Source: Nitrosospira sp. Nsp2
GTDB taxonomy: Bacteria > Pseudomonadota > Gammaproteobacteria > Burkholderiales > Nitrosomonadaceae
NCBI RefSeq assembly: GCF_003050965.1
Contig: NZ_QAOU01000005.1
Location: 124,001 to 188,000 of the forward strand
Direction: 5' to 3'
Length of the DNA: 64,000 nt
Shown here: positions 19,578-28,330 of the stretch, in pieces
Position numbering within the stretch: the stretch's first letter is position 1
Layout: each line of letters starts with the position of its first letter
Translations under genes and position numbers: made by a program
The notes under the pieces: model-generated
Told to the model about the DNA's origin: nothing
The model's input: only the letters and a program-made list of their open reading frames with translations
The model's database searches: none

Positions 19578-20531
19578 ATGAATTATGATGTGTTTAACGG
19601 CGATGCCGACGGCTTATGTGCATTGCATCAGCTCCGGCTCGAAAACCCGGCGCCGGCCACACTGGTTACCGGAGTCAAGCGCGACATCAAGCTGCTTGAC
19701 CGGGTGGAAGCCGGCATGGGTGATCAGGTAACCGTACTCGATATCTCGCTCGACAGTAACCGAAAGGGGCTCATGCGCTTGCTGGAGGCGGGAGCAAGCG
19801 TCGAGTATTTCGACCACCATTATGCAGGTGAAATACCGCTGCACCAAAATCTTGCCGCCCATATCGACTTATCCGCGCAAGTATGCACTAGCATCCTGGT
19901 TGATCGGTACTTGCGAGGGCACTACCGCTTATGGGCAATCGTGGCCGCCTTTGGGGATAATCTTGGGCAGAGCGGCCGCGCCCTTGCGAAAGATGCGGGG
20001 CTTTCGGAACCCGAAACAGAAAAGCTGGCATCGCTGGGTGAGTACTTGAATTACAATGGTTATGGCGACCGTCTGCAAGATCTGCATTTCGAACCGGGCA
20101 AGCTGTACGAAGAAATGCGGCCATATCCCGATCCATTTGATTTTATTGCCAGGTCACCAGCATTTGACCGGCTTGCGGCTGGGTTTCATCACGATATCAG
20201 CATGGTTGCTCCGATTCGACCCCTGCAGGCCGGCGGACATCACGCGGCCTATATGCTACCCGATGAAGCGTGGGCAAGGCGGGTAAACGGTGTTTTCGCG
20301 AACAAACTGGCGAACGATAATCCGATGAGCGCTCATGCGGTGATCACATCGAATCGGTATGGCGGTTATACGGTCAGCGTGCGCGCCCCGATCACCAATC
20401 CGCAGGGTGCCGATACGCTCTGCCTCAAGTTTGAGACAGGTGGAGGGCGCCGGGCCGCGGCGGGTATTAACCGGCTTCCCGCAGATGCGCTGGAGGGGTT
20501 CCTTGCGATGTTCGCTGAACAGTTTCCTTAG
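19578..20531 (+). CDS. DHH-family phosphoesterase
   Basis: Predicted cytoplasmic phosphoesterase of the DHH superfamily, which includes RecJ, NrnA-type oligoribonucleases and c-di-AMP hydrolases. Metal-binding motifs are seen as FNGDADGLCALHQL near the start and FDHHYAGE at about residue 78, the signature DHH. Near the end TGGGRRAAAGINRLP resembles the glycine-rich substrate loop of the DHHA1 domain. With 317 residues it is about the size of NrnA-like proteins. The substrate is not certain; hydrolysis of short oligonucleotides or dinucleotides such as pGpG is one possibility. The next gene starts about 40 bases downstream, so the two may be co-transcribed. Confidence 0.8.
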   Translation: MNYDVFNGDADGLCALHQLRLENPAPATLVTGVKRDIKLLDRVEAGMGDQVTVLDISLDSNRKGLMRLLEAGASVEYFDHHYAGEIPLHQNLAAHIDLSAQVCTSILVDRYLRGHYRLWAIVAAFGDNLGQSGRALAKDAGLSEPETEKLASLGEYLNYNGYGDRLQDLHFEPGKLYEEMRPYPDPFDFIARSPAFDRLAAGFHHDISMVAPIRPLQAGGHHAAYMLPDEAWARRVNGVFANKLANDNPMSAHAVITSNRYGGYTVSVRAPITNPQGADTLCLKFETGGGRRAAAGINRLPADALEGFLAMFAEQFP

Positions 20532-20569
20532 AATCCGACTGGTCGCTCTTCCAGCTATCATGCGACGGC

Positions 20570-22237
20570 ATGGTCGGTGTCTTGCTGAAAGCAATGGTCA
20601 AGTGCTCAAAATCCCATTCTCCTACTCCGCAAGTAAATGACGGTCTGCAGAGCAGGCTGATCACTGCCTTGTTGGATGGGGAGCGCTATCCCCATCCCGC
20701 GAAACGGGTGCGACTGGTTGAAACGCACATATCCTGGGTGCTCCTGGCGGGACGTTACGCGTACAAAATCAAGAAATCGGTTGATCTCGGCTTCCTCAAT
20801 TTTACCAGCCTGGCAAGGCGCCTCGATTATTGCGACGAGGAAATCCGACTTAACCGCCGATTGGCGCCACGGCTGTATCTCGATGTTATTCCCATCGGGG
20901 GCACGCCGGAAATACCCCAGTTGGGCACGCTGCCAGCGATTGAATATGCTGTCCGAATGCGGCGCTTTTCCACCCTGAAACAATTGGATCGCCTCGCCGC
21001 GCGCAATAAGATTCTACCCTCGCATATGGATAGCCTCGCGGCCACCATCGCCCAATTTCATGCCGGCCTGCCAATGGCGAAAGCGTCAGTTGAGTTTGGT
21101 ACAGCCGCGGCCACCTATTCATTAGTATCAAAAAGCTTTGAGCGCTTGCAAGGTGCACTGGCGAGTCACGATGATGAAACCAGGGTGACCCCGCTGCGTC
21201 ATGCCATGGAAATGGAATATGGCAAATGCGAGTATCGCCTTGAACAGCGCCACGCGCAGGGTTTTGTACGCGAGTGCCATGGTGACCTGCATCTCGGCAA
21301 TATCGCACTCATCGGCAATCAGCCCATCCCCTTCGACTGTATCGAGTTCAACCCGTCGCTGCGCTGGATTGACCTAATGAATGAAGTTGCATTTACCGTC
21401 ATGGATCTGTTGCACTACCAGCGACCTGACCTCGCCTTCCGTTTCTTGAACGCTTACCTGGAGTCTACTGGAGATTACGGCGGGGTATGCTTGCTGCGTT
21501 ACTATATTGCCTACCGCGCCGTGGTGCGCGCCATGGTCAGCGCGATTCGCGCGGAGCAGACGGGCTTGCGTAAGCGAGCAAGAACGGCCGCATTGGCCAA
21601 TTGCTTCAGTCTTGTTGCTCTTGCTGGGGAGCGCCTCGCGTGGCACCGCCCCGCGCTGATTATTACACATGGATTACCCGGGTCAGGCAAAACAACTTTT
21701 GCGCAGACAGCGCTGGAACGGTTCCAGGCAATACGCATCCGTTCCGATGTGGAGCGTAAACGTCTATTTGGGCTCACGCCGCTGGCGGACAGCCGCGAAT
21801 CGGGCGATGCCATATACACTGCAAGCGCGACACAACATACTTATGAGCGCCTCCACAAACTCGCGCGCGAACTGCTGATGGCGGGCAATACCGTGATTGT
21901 GGATGCCGCCTTTCTGAGGCAGAGCGAACGCGAATATTTCCACGGACTCGCGCATGAACTCGAGGCCCCGTTTGCCATTGCTTCGCTGCAAGCCAGCGCG
22001 ATCGATTTGACGACGCGCATTCGCCGGCGGCTATGCAAGTTGAAGGATGCTTCCGAAGCAGATCTCGCGGTACTTAAGTCGTTGCAGTCAAAACAGGAAG
22101 TGCTATCACCGGCAGAGCAAGCCCATGCGGTAACGTTCCTGAATGAAGGAGAGGGGTTTGACATTGATGCCCCCGAGTGGGAAAAGCTCGATCGATTGAT
22201 CCGTCCGAAAAATAACATGAACCCAACCACATCCTAA
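20570..22237 (+). CDS. Two-domain kinase: aminoglycoside-phosphotransferase-like plus P-loop AAA/zeta-like ATPase
   Basis: The N-terminal half (about residues 30-330) is a protein-kinase-like phosphotransferase with a VLLAGRYAYKIKKSVDLG lysine strand and the Brenner motif CHGDLHLGNI at about 237. The C-terminal half (about 360-550) is a P-loop NTPase with the Walker A GLPGSGKTTFAQ at about 368 and IVDAAFLRQSER downstream. It resembles small-molecule or nucleoside kinases of the AAA_33 type. This fusion is widespread in proteobacteria and is often annotated as gluconate-kinase-like or unknown. A second ATG at 20594 is an alternative start; neither has a strong ribosome site. The substrate is unknown and antibiotic resistance should not be assumed. 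Confidence 0.8.
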   Translation: MVGVLLKAMVKCSKSHSPTPQVNDGLQSRLITALLDGERYPHPAKRVRLVETHISWVLLAGRYAYKIKKSVDLGFLNFTSLARRLDYCDEEIRLNRRLAPRLYLDVIPIGGTPEIPQLGTLPAIEYAVRMRRFSTLKQLDRLAARNKILPSHMDSLAATIAQFHAGLPMAKASVEFGTAAATYSLVSKSFERLQGALASHDDETRVTPLRHAMEMEYGKCEYRLEQRHAQGFVRECHGDLHLGNIALIGNQPIPFDCIEFNPSLRWIDLMNEVAFTVMDLLHYQRPDLAFRFLNAYLESTGDYGGVCLLRYYIAYRAVVRAMVSAIRAEQTGLRKRARTAALANCFSLVALAGERLAWHRPALIITHGLPGSGKTTFAQTALERFQAIRIRSDVERKRLFGLTPLADSRESGDAIYTASATQHTYERLHKLARELLMAGNTVIVDAAFLRQSEREYFHGLAHELEAPFAIASLQASAIDLTTRIRRRLCKLKDASEADLAVLKSLQSKQEVLSPAEQAHAVTFLNEGEGFDIDAPEWEKLDRLIRPKNNMNPTTS

Positions 22238-22371
22238 AACGTCAACGAGGCCCTAGACCCCCTTCCTAACTATCGAACTCTTCTCGCATCAGCGATCAAC
22301 TCTTGTTTATATTTCACGGGAACGGCATTCCACTTTGCCCCATCTCCGTGCTAACCTTTCTTTAAGAAACC

Positions 22372-23160
22372 GTGCAGGAGGCTGTCCCGAGTTCCAGAAT
22401 TACCTCACCAGCCCAGTCAGCCCATATCAATGCCATGCTCAGGACAACAGTACGCTTGCCAGTCAGAACACTGCCTCAGCCGGATGAAACGACATGCGGG
22501 CCGACCTGCCTGCATGCAATGTATAACTATTGGGGAAAGACGGAGACGCTGAGGAGTGTCATAACGCGAACCCGGAAACTGGATAGCGACAGTGGCACCT
22601 CTGCAGTTTTTCTGGGTTGCGATGCCATGCGCAACGGTTTCCAGGCCACGATATATACCTACAACCTGATGGTTTTCGATCCGACCTGGTTCGCTCCGGG
22701 CGTGGACATCGCCGAACGGCTAAGGCTCCAGCGCGAGCTAAAAACGGAACCAAGATTGCGGCATGCCACGGAAGGCTATCTGGAGTTCCTCCGCCTGGGT
22801 GGGCGGTTGCTGCTTATCGACCTCTCGCAATCACTCATCCATGGCCTTTTGCGCCGTGGCCTGCCTATTCTGACCGAATTGAGCTCCACCTACCTTTACC
22901 GCGCTCCGAGAGAATATGGACCGGATGATACACCCGATGACGTGCGAGGCTTTCAGGCTGGGCATTTCGTTGTATTGACCGGCTATGACCGGCTGAAGCG
23001 TACTGTACTTGTAGCTGATCCATACGGTCCGTTCCAGGAGTATTGGTGCACTATAGACCGGGTGTTGGGCGCCGCGCTGCTGGGAATTGTCACGCATGAT
23101 GCCAATCTGCTTGTCATCCATTCCCGTGGGAATCAGGATACCCCTGATAAAGGAAGATGA
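22372..23160 (+). CDS. Peptidase C39-like family protein
   Basis: Papain-fold cysteine peptidase-like protein of 262 residues. The catalytic Cys42 lies in QPDETTCGPTCLHAMY with the oxyanion Gln36. His198 is in FQAGHFVVLTGY and Asp216 in VADPYGP, so the triad looks complete. Unlike bacteriocin exporters there is no ABC or membrane part, and no signal peptide is evident. Its natural substrate is unknown. Translation may start at the GTG at 22372; the ATG at 22435 would remove 21 non-conserved residues and still keep the catalytic Cys. No adjacent leader peptide or bacteriocin gene is seen. Confidence 0.78.
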   Translation: MQEAVPSSRITSPAQSAHINAMLRTTVRLPVRTLPQPDETTCGPTCLHAMYNYWGKTETLRSVITRTRKLDSDSGTSAVFLGCDAMRNGFQATIYTYNLMVFDPTWFAPGVDIAERLRLQRELKTEPRLRHATEGYLEFLRLGGRLLLIDLSQSLIHGLLRRGLPILTELSSTYLYRAPREYGPDDTPDDVRGFQAGHFVVLTGYDRLKRTVLVADPYGPFQEYWCTIDRVLGAALLGIVTHDANLLVIHSRGNQDTPDKGR

Positions 23161-23527
23161 GCTCTGCGTTGTCCGTCTTTTTGGGCTACGCGTCGAACTG
23201 GAATAAATGATTGGGGATCGCATTCCTGCCCATTGCGGACAGGGTCGCTCCATCGGGTCTCCGGCACGTATGCTTCCGAATACAGGTGCGGGGAGTTAGC
23301 CTGGGACCCAGCTTGTGCTGCATCTGCTAGAGCTCAAAAACGTGGAACCAAATCGAAATTTACATACGCTTCTCGCGGCATTTCAGGGCCAAACTCACCG
23401 GATCAACGCTCTGCTCGAATCCATGGAGGCGAAGCTCATGCCTACCGCCATGCCTCCGTGGATGAATCCGAGCGAATTGTCCGATGCCGGACCGTTAGTG
23501 CGACGCGAGTGAGATTTGATAATGACA
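23161..23527. other. Intergenic stretch between convergent genes
   Basis: About 370 bases. A 65-codon plus-strand frame starting with GTG (23315-23512) has a mildly helical translation but no ribosome site and no relative I know. It is left uncalled. I see no clear terminator hairpin. Confidence 0.4.
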
Positions 23528-24904
23528 TTATGATGCTGGTGCCTGAAACGGTTGCGCCCCCGTATCCACATCCAGCTGATTCGCCAGAGCGCGCAACGGT
23601 GCGGAAATCTCCACCGGGTAAGCCGACGATGCATCGATCGCCGCCAAAGACTGCGGCAAACGGGCGTAGCCAGCCAACGCCCGTTTACGCATTTCGTCAA
23701 GCGTGCTACTGCCGTTAATACGCTTTCCGCTCCGCATTACGGGGACAATGAGCGGCTCTCCGCCGTGACGATCTTCTCCCTCCAGCGTGACGATATCGTG
23801 TGAGATATAGCCGCTGGAGACATCGTAATTGCGATAAACCTGTTTTCTTCCTGGCCAGGTTGCTTTTCCTTCCGAGCGCTTGCGGCGCGCCTTGCCGGCG
23901 TATTCCTGTAGCTTGTAGGCGCAGTCGAGCGACGGCGCATCGCTAGAGACATCCAGCGCCGTTCCCACGCCAAAACCATCGATTGGCGCGGCCGGCGATT
24001 CAGCGGGTGACACGAGCGTACCCAAACGGTATTCATCCAGGTTTCCGCTGGCAAAGATAGCGACATCTTCCAGTCCGCCTTCGTCGAGTATCCGCCTGAC
24101 GCGCCGGGCATGCATGGCAAGATCGCCGCTATCCAGCCGCACACCCTTTATGCTTATCCCATCTGCGCTCAGTTTGCGAGCCAAGCTCACCACCTTGGCT
24201 GCAGCCGCTTCGGTGTCGTACGTATCGATCAGCAGAACAGCGTTGTCCGGGTAGGAACGGGCAAAGTTCTCCAGCGCCATAGCTTCATCGGGGTGGGCCT
24301 GTATGTAGGAATGGGCGCTGGTGCCAAATAACGGAATCCCATACAGCATCCCCGCCAGCACGGTGGCAGTGCCGGAAAACCCGGCAAGGTAGCTCGCCCG
24401 TGCGGCGAGGAGAGCCGCCTCAGCGCCATGAGCGCGGCGCATGCCGAAATCCACAAGTAGCTTGCCAGGCGCCGCCAGCACCGAGCGCGCGGCCTTTGTT
24501 GCGATCATGGTCTCGAAGTGCAGCAGATTCATGACCCGCGATTCGACCAGCTGGGCTTGTGGCAGCGGTGCGGTTATCCTCAGGATGGGCTCGTCCGGAA
24601 AAAAAAGAGTCCCTTCCGGCATGGCATGAACGTCCCCGTTAAAATGGAACCGTTCAAGATAATCGATGAAATGAGGTTGAAAACGCGTGGCCAGCCATGC
24701 CAACTCGTCCGGAGAGAACGTAAGATTCTCCAGAAAATCCAGGACCTGCTCCAGACCCGCTGCGACCATGAAATTACGGCACGACGGGAGCTTACGTACA
24801 AAAAGCTCAAATACTGCGGTTTCTTCCATTCCCCGCTCCAGATAGCTCTGCATCATCATAAGTTGATAATGGTCGGTCAGAAGCGGACTGGAACCGGGAT
24901 TCAT
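23528..24904 (-). CDS. pncB: Nicotinate phosphoribosyltransferase
   Basis: NAD salvage enzyme joining nicotinate to PRPP to give nicotinate mononucleotide. The 458-residue protein belongs to the longer bacterial form. It has LLTDHYQLMMMQSY at the N-terminus, MNLLHFETMIATKAAR near 130-145, GTSAHSYIQAHPDE with the conserved His, and IKGVRLDSGDLAMHARRV near 255-270. The start overlaps the stop of pncA by 4 bases, so the two act as one transcription unit. Together they turn nicotinamide into NaMN. No phosphorylated-His regulatory signature can be judged from sequence alone. Confidence 0.93.
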   Translation of the reverse strand: MNPGSSPLLTDHYQLMMMQSYLERGMEETAVFELFVRKLPSCRNFMVAAGLEQVLDFLENLTFSPDELAWLATRFQPHFIDYLERFHFNGDVHAMPEGTLFFPDEPILRITAPLPQAQLVESRVMNLLHFETMIATKAARSVLAAPGKLLVDFGMRRAHGAEAALLAARASYLAGFSGTATVLAGMLYGIPLFGTSAHSYIQAHPDEAMALENFARSYPDNAVLLIDTYDTEAAAAKVVSLARKLSADGISIKGVRLDSGDLAMHARRVRRILDEGGLEDVAIFASGNLDEYRLGTLVSPAESPAAPIDGFGVGTALDVSSDAPSLDCAYKLQEYAGKARRKRSEGKATWPGRKQVYRNYDVSSGYISHDIVTLEGEDRHGGEPLIVPVMRSGKRINGSSTLDEMRKRALAGYARLPQSLAAIDASSAYPVEISAPLRALANQLDVDTGAQPFQAPAS

Positions 24905-25500
24905 GCGTTAAGCATTTCAAGGTGGATGGGAATCGCGCCCAGGGTTTTCATCTGCTCACTGGCGCCGCCGTGGTTCAGGCTGGTGTCAATGGCGCGGATC
25001 GCGTCCTCGAGAACAAACGTCGCGTAGTGGCAACGCAGCGCATCCTTCACGGTATTGAGCACGCAATACTCCGTCGCCAAGCCCCCTATGAATACGCGCA
25101 CAGTGCCGGCGGACTTTAGTAAGGAATCGAGTTGGGTGTTATCAAAGCCCGAATAGGCATCCCTCTCCCGCGCGGTCGCCTTGGATATGACAAAAGTATC
25201 AGCGGGAAGGTGAAGGCTGGAGGGAAAGGCCGCGCCCTGGGTCGCCGCAATGCAGTGGGACGGCCATGGACCGCCCTGACGCTGGAAGGAGCAGTGATCG
25301 GGGGGATGCCAGTCGCGGGTGGCGAAAACAGGCAAACGCTGTGAATGGAATAGCGCGAGATAGCGATTTAGCACCGGGACGACCTCGTTCCCGGCAGGTA
25401 CAGCGAGACTGCCGCCGGGAAGAAAGTCATTTTGCACGTCCACCAGAATCAAAGCATCGCCAGCCTGAAGACCGATTTTCGCGTGCCGACCATTACTCAT
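24901..25500 (-). CDS. pncA: Nicotinamidase
   Basis: Hydrolyses nicotinamide to nicotinate and ammonia. The catalytic triad is visible: Asp21 in LVDVQNDF, Lys107 in VISKAT and Cys146 in LATEYCVLNT. The metal site DWHPPDH lies at 63-69. Length (199 residues) is normal. It is the upstream partner of pncB with a 4-base overlap, so salvage flux from nicotinamide to NaMN is encoded in one unit. ATG at 25500. The gene lies downstream of stress-type genes on the same strand, but about 220 bases with a small tandem repeat separate them. Confidence 0.94.
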   Translation of the reverse strand: MSNGRHAKIGLQAGDALILVDVQNDFLPGGSLAVPAGNEVVPVLNRYLALFHSQRLPVFATRDWHPPDHCSFQRQGGPWPSHCIAATQGAAFPSSLHLPADTFVISKATARERDAYSGFDNTQLDSLLKSAGTVRVFIGGLATEYCVLNTVKDALRCHYATFVLEDAIRAIDTSLNHGGASEQMKTLGAIPIHLEMLNA

Positions 25501-25593
25501 TGGAATTTACTCTCTGCTTGTGCTGTCGACCGAAACTTCGGTATCGACGCCGGCACCATGAGAATCGCGTGACCAGCGTCAGCATAAGTGCCT

Positions 25594-25676
25594 CAGGCTG
25601 GGCACTCATGGAACAGAGAATCAGGCTGGGCACTCATGGAACAGAGAATCAGGCTGGGCACTCATGGAACAGAGAA
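25594..25676. repeat. Three direct copies of a 28-bp repeat
   Basis: Near-perfect head-to-tail copies of CAGGCTGGGCACTCATGGAA plus 8 further bases begin at 25594, 25622 and 25650. They lie between pncA and the HPF-like gene. Because 28 is not a multiple of three, no frame reads through all copies the same way. It is a minisatellite-type repeat, not a CRISPR array, since there are no spacers. Confidence 0.9.
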
Positions 25677-25720
25677 AAAGCAGGAGGCCCCGTGGCGAAG
25701 AGCGCAACGGCCAGGACTCA

Positions 25721-26284
25721 TCACTCCTGTTCTGCTTCGCCCTCCGCGATGTGGCGCTTGCCAGCGCTTACACGCTTCGCCTGAGGACCCTCGCCACCAA
25801 TATCTTCAAGAAACTTGACTTCGCTGCCCTCCTCCAATTTCTCGAAGTTATTTTCAGCCAGGTTATCGCGGTGAAAATAGAGTTCCTCTCCTTCTGGAGT
25901 CTCAATAAATCCGTAGCCTTCCTCGGTTATGAGACGCACTATCCTCCCATGTAGTACCGGTGTGTGCGCCTTGATATCGCCGCGCTGCCGCCGGCCATAA
26001 TCCTCCAACTGGCGCTTGGCCGCATCAAAGGCGTCGCGGACCGCGACATATACATCCTCATGCGCTTGATTCACCACCAGTTCCCTGCCAGGCACTGTAA
26101 TATCGAGACGCACGTTAAAGGTGCGCCCTTGATGTTTATGCTTGTGCGGAACGTCGACCACCACTCGGCAGCCCATGACTTTCGGGTAGAACGTGTCGAG
26201 CTTTTCCACTTTCTGACGAATGTGAGCCTCCAGCGCTTCAGAATGGGGAACGTCCCTCGTGGTAATCTGCAGTGGCAATTTCAT
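25721..26284 (-). CDS. Ribosome hibernation factor-like (S30AE) protein fused to a cold-shock domain
   Basis: The first roughly 95 residues are an S30AE/HPF-RaiA domain (MKLPLQITTRDVPHSEALE, KVEKLDTFYP, VNQAHEDVYVAVRDAFDAAK) that in relatives binds the 30S decoding site. The C-terminal 65 residues are a cold-shock domain with GRIVRLITEEGYGFI and LYFHRDNL, versions of the RNP1 and RNP2 RNA-binding motifs. A stretch rich in Arg and Gln links them. The combination suggests a ribosome- or RNA-binding protein used in stationary phase or stress. I chose the ATG at 26284 because GGAGG sits 8 bases before it; the ATG at 26299 would include that Shine-Dalgarno. Confidence 0.87.
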   Translation of the reverse strand: MKLPLQITTRDVPHSEALEAHIRQKVEKLDTFYPKVMGCRVVVDVPHKHKHQGRTFNVRLDITVPGRELVVNQAHEDVYVAVRDAFDAAKRQLEDYGRRQRGDIKAHTPVLHGRIVRLITEEGYGFIETPEGEELYFHRDNLAENNFEKLEEGSEVKFLEDIGGEGPQAKRVSAGKRHIAEGEAEQE

Positions 26285-26378
26285 GACGATATCCTCCAAT
26301 GTTTACGTTGCAAGGCCTATCTTGAAAAAATAGGACAGGACTTTCACGATGTGAGCACAAATTTCGATTTGACGCGGA

Positions 26379-26831
26379 TTATGCCCCGCGGATCAATAAC
26401 ACGGGGACATCAGCGGTATGCACAACGCCTTCGGCCACACTCCCAAAGAGAATACGGCTGAAACCGGAACGGCCGTGGGTGCCTATGACAATCAAGTCGG
26501 CGGGCCAACGCCGGGCTTCTTCGACGATTACGTTGGCAATGCGTTCTCCATCAGCCTGGAGCAATCTTTTCTGCACTGCGACACCCGCCTGCCGGACCAT
26601 TTTTTCGGCCTCCGCCAGTATTTTTTCGCCGCTGCTTCTCATGATTTTCTGAAGCTCAGCATAGTTGAAATAAATTTCACTGTCGGGAAAAAGGATTATC
26701 TCGACAACATGCAACAATTCCAGTTGCGTGCCCTGCCCCGCTTGCCGGGCGAGGCCAAGCGCTTCCTCAAACGCCCGTTGGGAAGTTGGACTCCCGTCAA
26801 TGGGCACCAGGATACGCTGATACATGGCCAT
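26379..26831 (-). CDS. Universal stress protein (UspA family)
   Basis: Cytoplasmic stress protein with a Rossmann-like USP fold. It begins MYQRILVPIDGSPTSQRAFE with the usual first strand and Asp, and ends with the ATP-binding motif GTHGRSGFSRILFGS (G-2X-G-9X-G-S pattern). It is therefore probably an ATP-binding USP. I chose the ATG at 26831, which has AAGGGA upstream; the next ATG at 26825 is equally possible, and the longer frame to 26927 adds a non-conserved Arg-rich tail overlapping rtcB. It lies directly downstream of rtcB on the same strand. Confidence 0.87.
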   Translation of the reverse strand: MAMYQRILVPIDGSPTSQRAFEEALGLARQAGQGTQLELLHVVEIILFPDSEIYFNYAELQKIMRSSGEKILAEAEKMVRQAGVAVQKRLLQADGERIANVIVEEARRWPADLIVIGTHGRSGFSRILFGSVAEGVVHTADVPVLLIRGA

Positions 26832-26838
26832 TTCGAAA

Positions 26839-28266
26839 TCATCCCTTGACGCAAACTTTTGGACGAAGGAAAGCAACTCGCCGCGCCAGCCCCGCCTGTT
26901 CCGTCGCCTCGGCGACAAGGTCAACATCCTTATATGCGCCGGGGGCCTCTTCCGCTACGCCCCGCATGGATCGGGTCCGTATCAGTATGCCCTGTCGCGC
27001 CAGTTCATCGATCAACGCACGGCCTTTCCACCGTGCCAACGCTTGATGCCTGCTCATGGCCCGGCCGGCGCCATGACTGGCCGAGGCAAACGCCGGGTTT
27101 CCGCTGGCGCCGGCCAGGATGTACGAGCCCGTGCCCATGCTGCCCCCGATGACGACCGGTTGACCCACGGCGCGATAACGCTCCGGCAACATCTCGTGCC
27201 CCGGACCGAACGCACGCGTGGCGCCTTTGCGGTGCACGTGAAGAGCCCTGGATTCGCCGTCAATCTCATGCGTTTCGATCTTGCAGGTATTGTGCGAAAC
27301 ATCGAACAGGGTTTCAAGTTCGGCATGGGGATACACTTGTATAAAGGTGGTGCGCGCCAGGTGAGTAAGAATTTGCCGGTTGGCAAGCGCACAGTTGATC
27401 GCAGCGTTCATCGCACCGGTATATTGCTGGCCTTCCGGTGATTTGATCGGTGCGCAGGCCAGTTCGCGGTTGGGTAAACGGATGCCGAACCGGTTGGCCG
27501 CTTTGGCCAGCAGGACCATATACTCAGTTCCGATTTGGTGCCCGAGGCCACGTGAACCGCAGTGTATTGAAATGACAATTTGTCCTTCGGAAAGACCGAA
27601 AGCCTGCGCGGCAGTAGCATCGTAAATATGTTCCACCGCTTGCACTTCGAGATAATGGTTACCTGAGCCAAGTGTGCCCATCTCGCCACGCTGCCGCTTT
27701 TTAGCGAGTTCTGAAACATGATCGGTAACCGCGCCATTGACGCGACCACGTTCTTCTATGTAATCCAGATCTGTGGTATTGCCGTAACCCTGGTTGACTG
27801 CCCATTGCGCGCCGTCTTGCATCACTTCATCGAGCTGCGCTGGGGTCAGCTTGATCTCGCCCTCTTCGCCAACCCCAGCCGGAATCGCGTGAAATAGCGC
27901 ATCTGCGAGGCGAGCGAACTCGGGCGCAGCATCGTTTATGTCAAGATTACTGCGCAGGCAGCGTATCCCGCAGGAAATATCGAACCCAACTCCCCCGGCG
28001 GAAATCACTCCACCGCGTTCCGCATCGAACGCGGCAACGCCGCCGATGGGAAACCCATAGCCCCAATGGGCATCGGGCATGGTCATGGCAGCGCCAACCA
28101 GCCCAGGCAGGGCGGCGACATCGGCAATCTGCTCCAGCACCTTGTCGTCCATGCTCACCAGCAACGGAGCGCTTCCGTAGAGCAAAACGTCTGCCCGCTT
28201 CTCGCCTGGTACCCGGGGCAGACTCCAGAGATAGGGCTGCAGTTGCTGTAGCTGCTGTAGATTCAT
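26839..28266 (-). CDS. rtcB: RtcB RNA-splicing ligase
   Basis: GTP- and Mn-dependent ligase joining RNA 2',3'-cyclic phosphate (or 3'-phosphate) ends to 5'-OH ends; used in tRNA or rRNA repair. The 475-residue form is close to archaeal and eukaryotic RtcB rather than the shorter E. coli one. Metal-binding GGVGFDISCGIR has Asp96 and Cys99. LGSGNHYLEVQ, SIHCGSRGLGHQIG and SHGAGRAMSR (guanylylated His near 398) are present, so it looks active. It follows the archease gene, the known RtcB cofactor, 64 bases upstream on the same strand. No RtcR or RtcA is adjacent. Confidence 0.94.
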   Translation of the reverse strand: MNLQQLQQLQPYLWSLPRVPGEKRADVLLYGSAPLLVSMDDKVLEQIADVAALPGLVGAAMTMPDAHWGYGFPIGGVAAFDAERGGVISAGGVGFDISCGIRCLRSNLDINDAAPEFARLADALFHAIPAGVGEEGEIKLTPAQLDEVMQDGAQWAVNQGYGNTTDLDYIEERGRVNGAVTDHVSELAKKRQRGEMGTLGSGNHYLEVQAVEHIYDATAAQAFGLSEGQIVISIHCGSRGLGHQIGTEYMVLLAKAANRFGIRLPNRELACAPIKSPEGQQYTGAMNAAINCALANRQILTHLARTTFIQVYPHAELETLFDVSHNTCKIETHEIDGESRALHVHRKGATRAFGPGHEMLPERYRAVGQPVVIGGSMGTGSYILAGASGNPAFASASHGAGRAMSRHQALARWKGRALIDELARQGILIRTRSMRGVAEEAPGAYKDVDLVAEATEQAGLARRVAFLRPKVCVKG

Positions 28267-28330
28267 GACGTTCGCCCGCGCTATTGTTCAGTTGACGTTA
28301 TGTACCAGCGACATAATTGCGCTGCACGTC

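Noticed and set aside
22372-23160. Bacteriocin or lantibiotic processing role for the C39-like protease
   Set aside because: No precursor peptide, ABC exporter fusion or modification gene is adjacent; only the protease fold is supported.
23315-23512. 65-codon frame with GTG start
   Set aside because: No ribosome site, no recognisable family; lies in a convergent gap.
25594-25676. CRISPR-like look of the 28-bp repeats
   Set aside because: Copies are directly adjacent with no spacers, only three exist, and no cas gene is present.
26824-27441. 205-codon plus-strand frame opposite usp and rtcB
   Set aside because: Antisense shadow of two well-supported genes.
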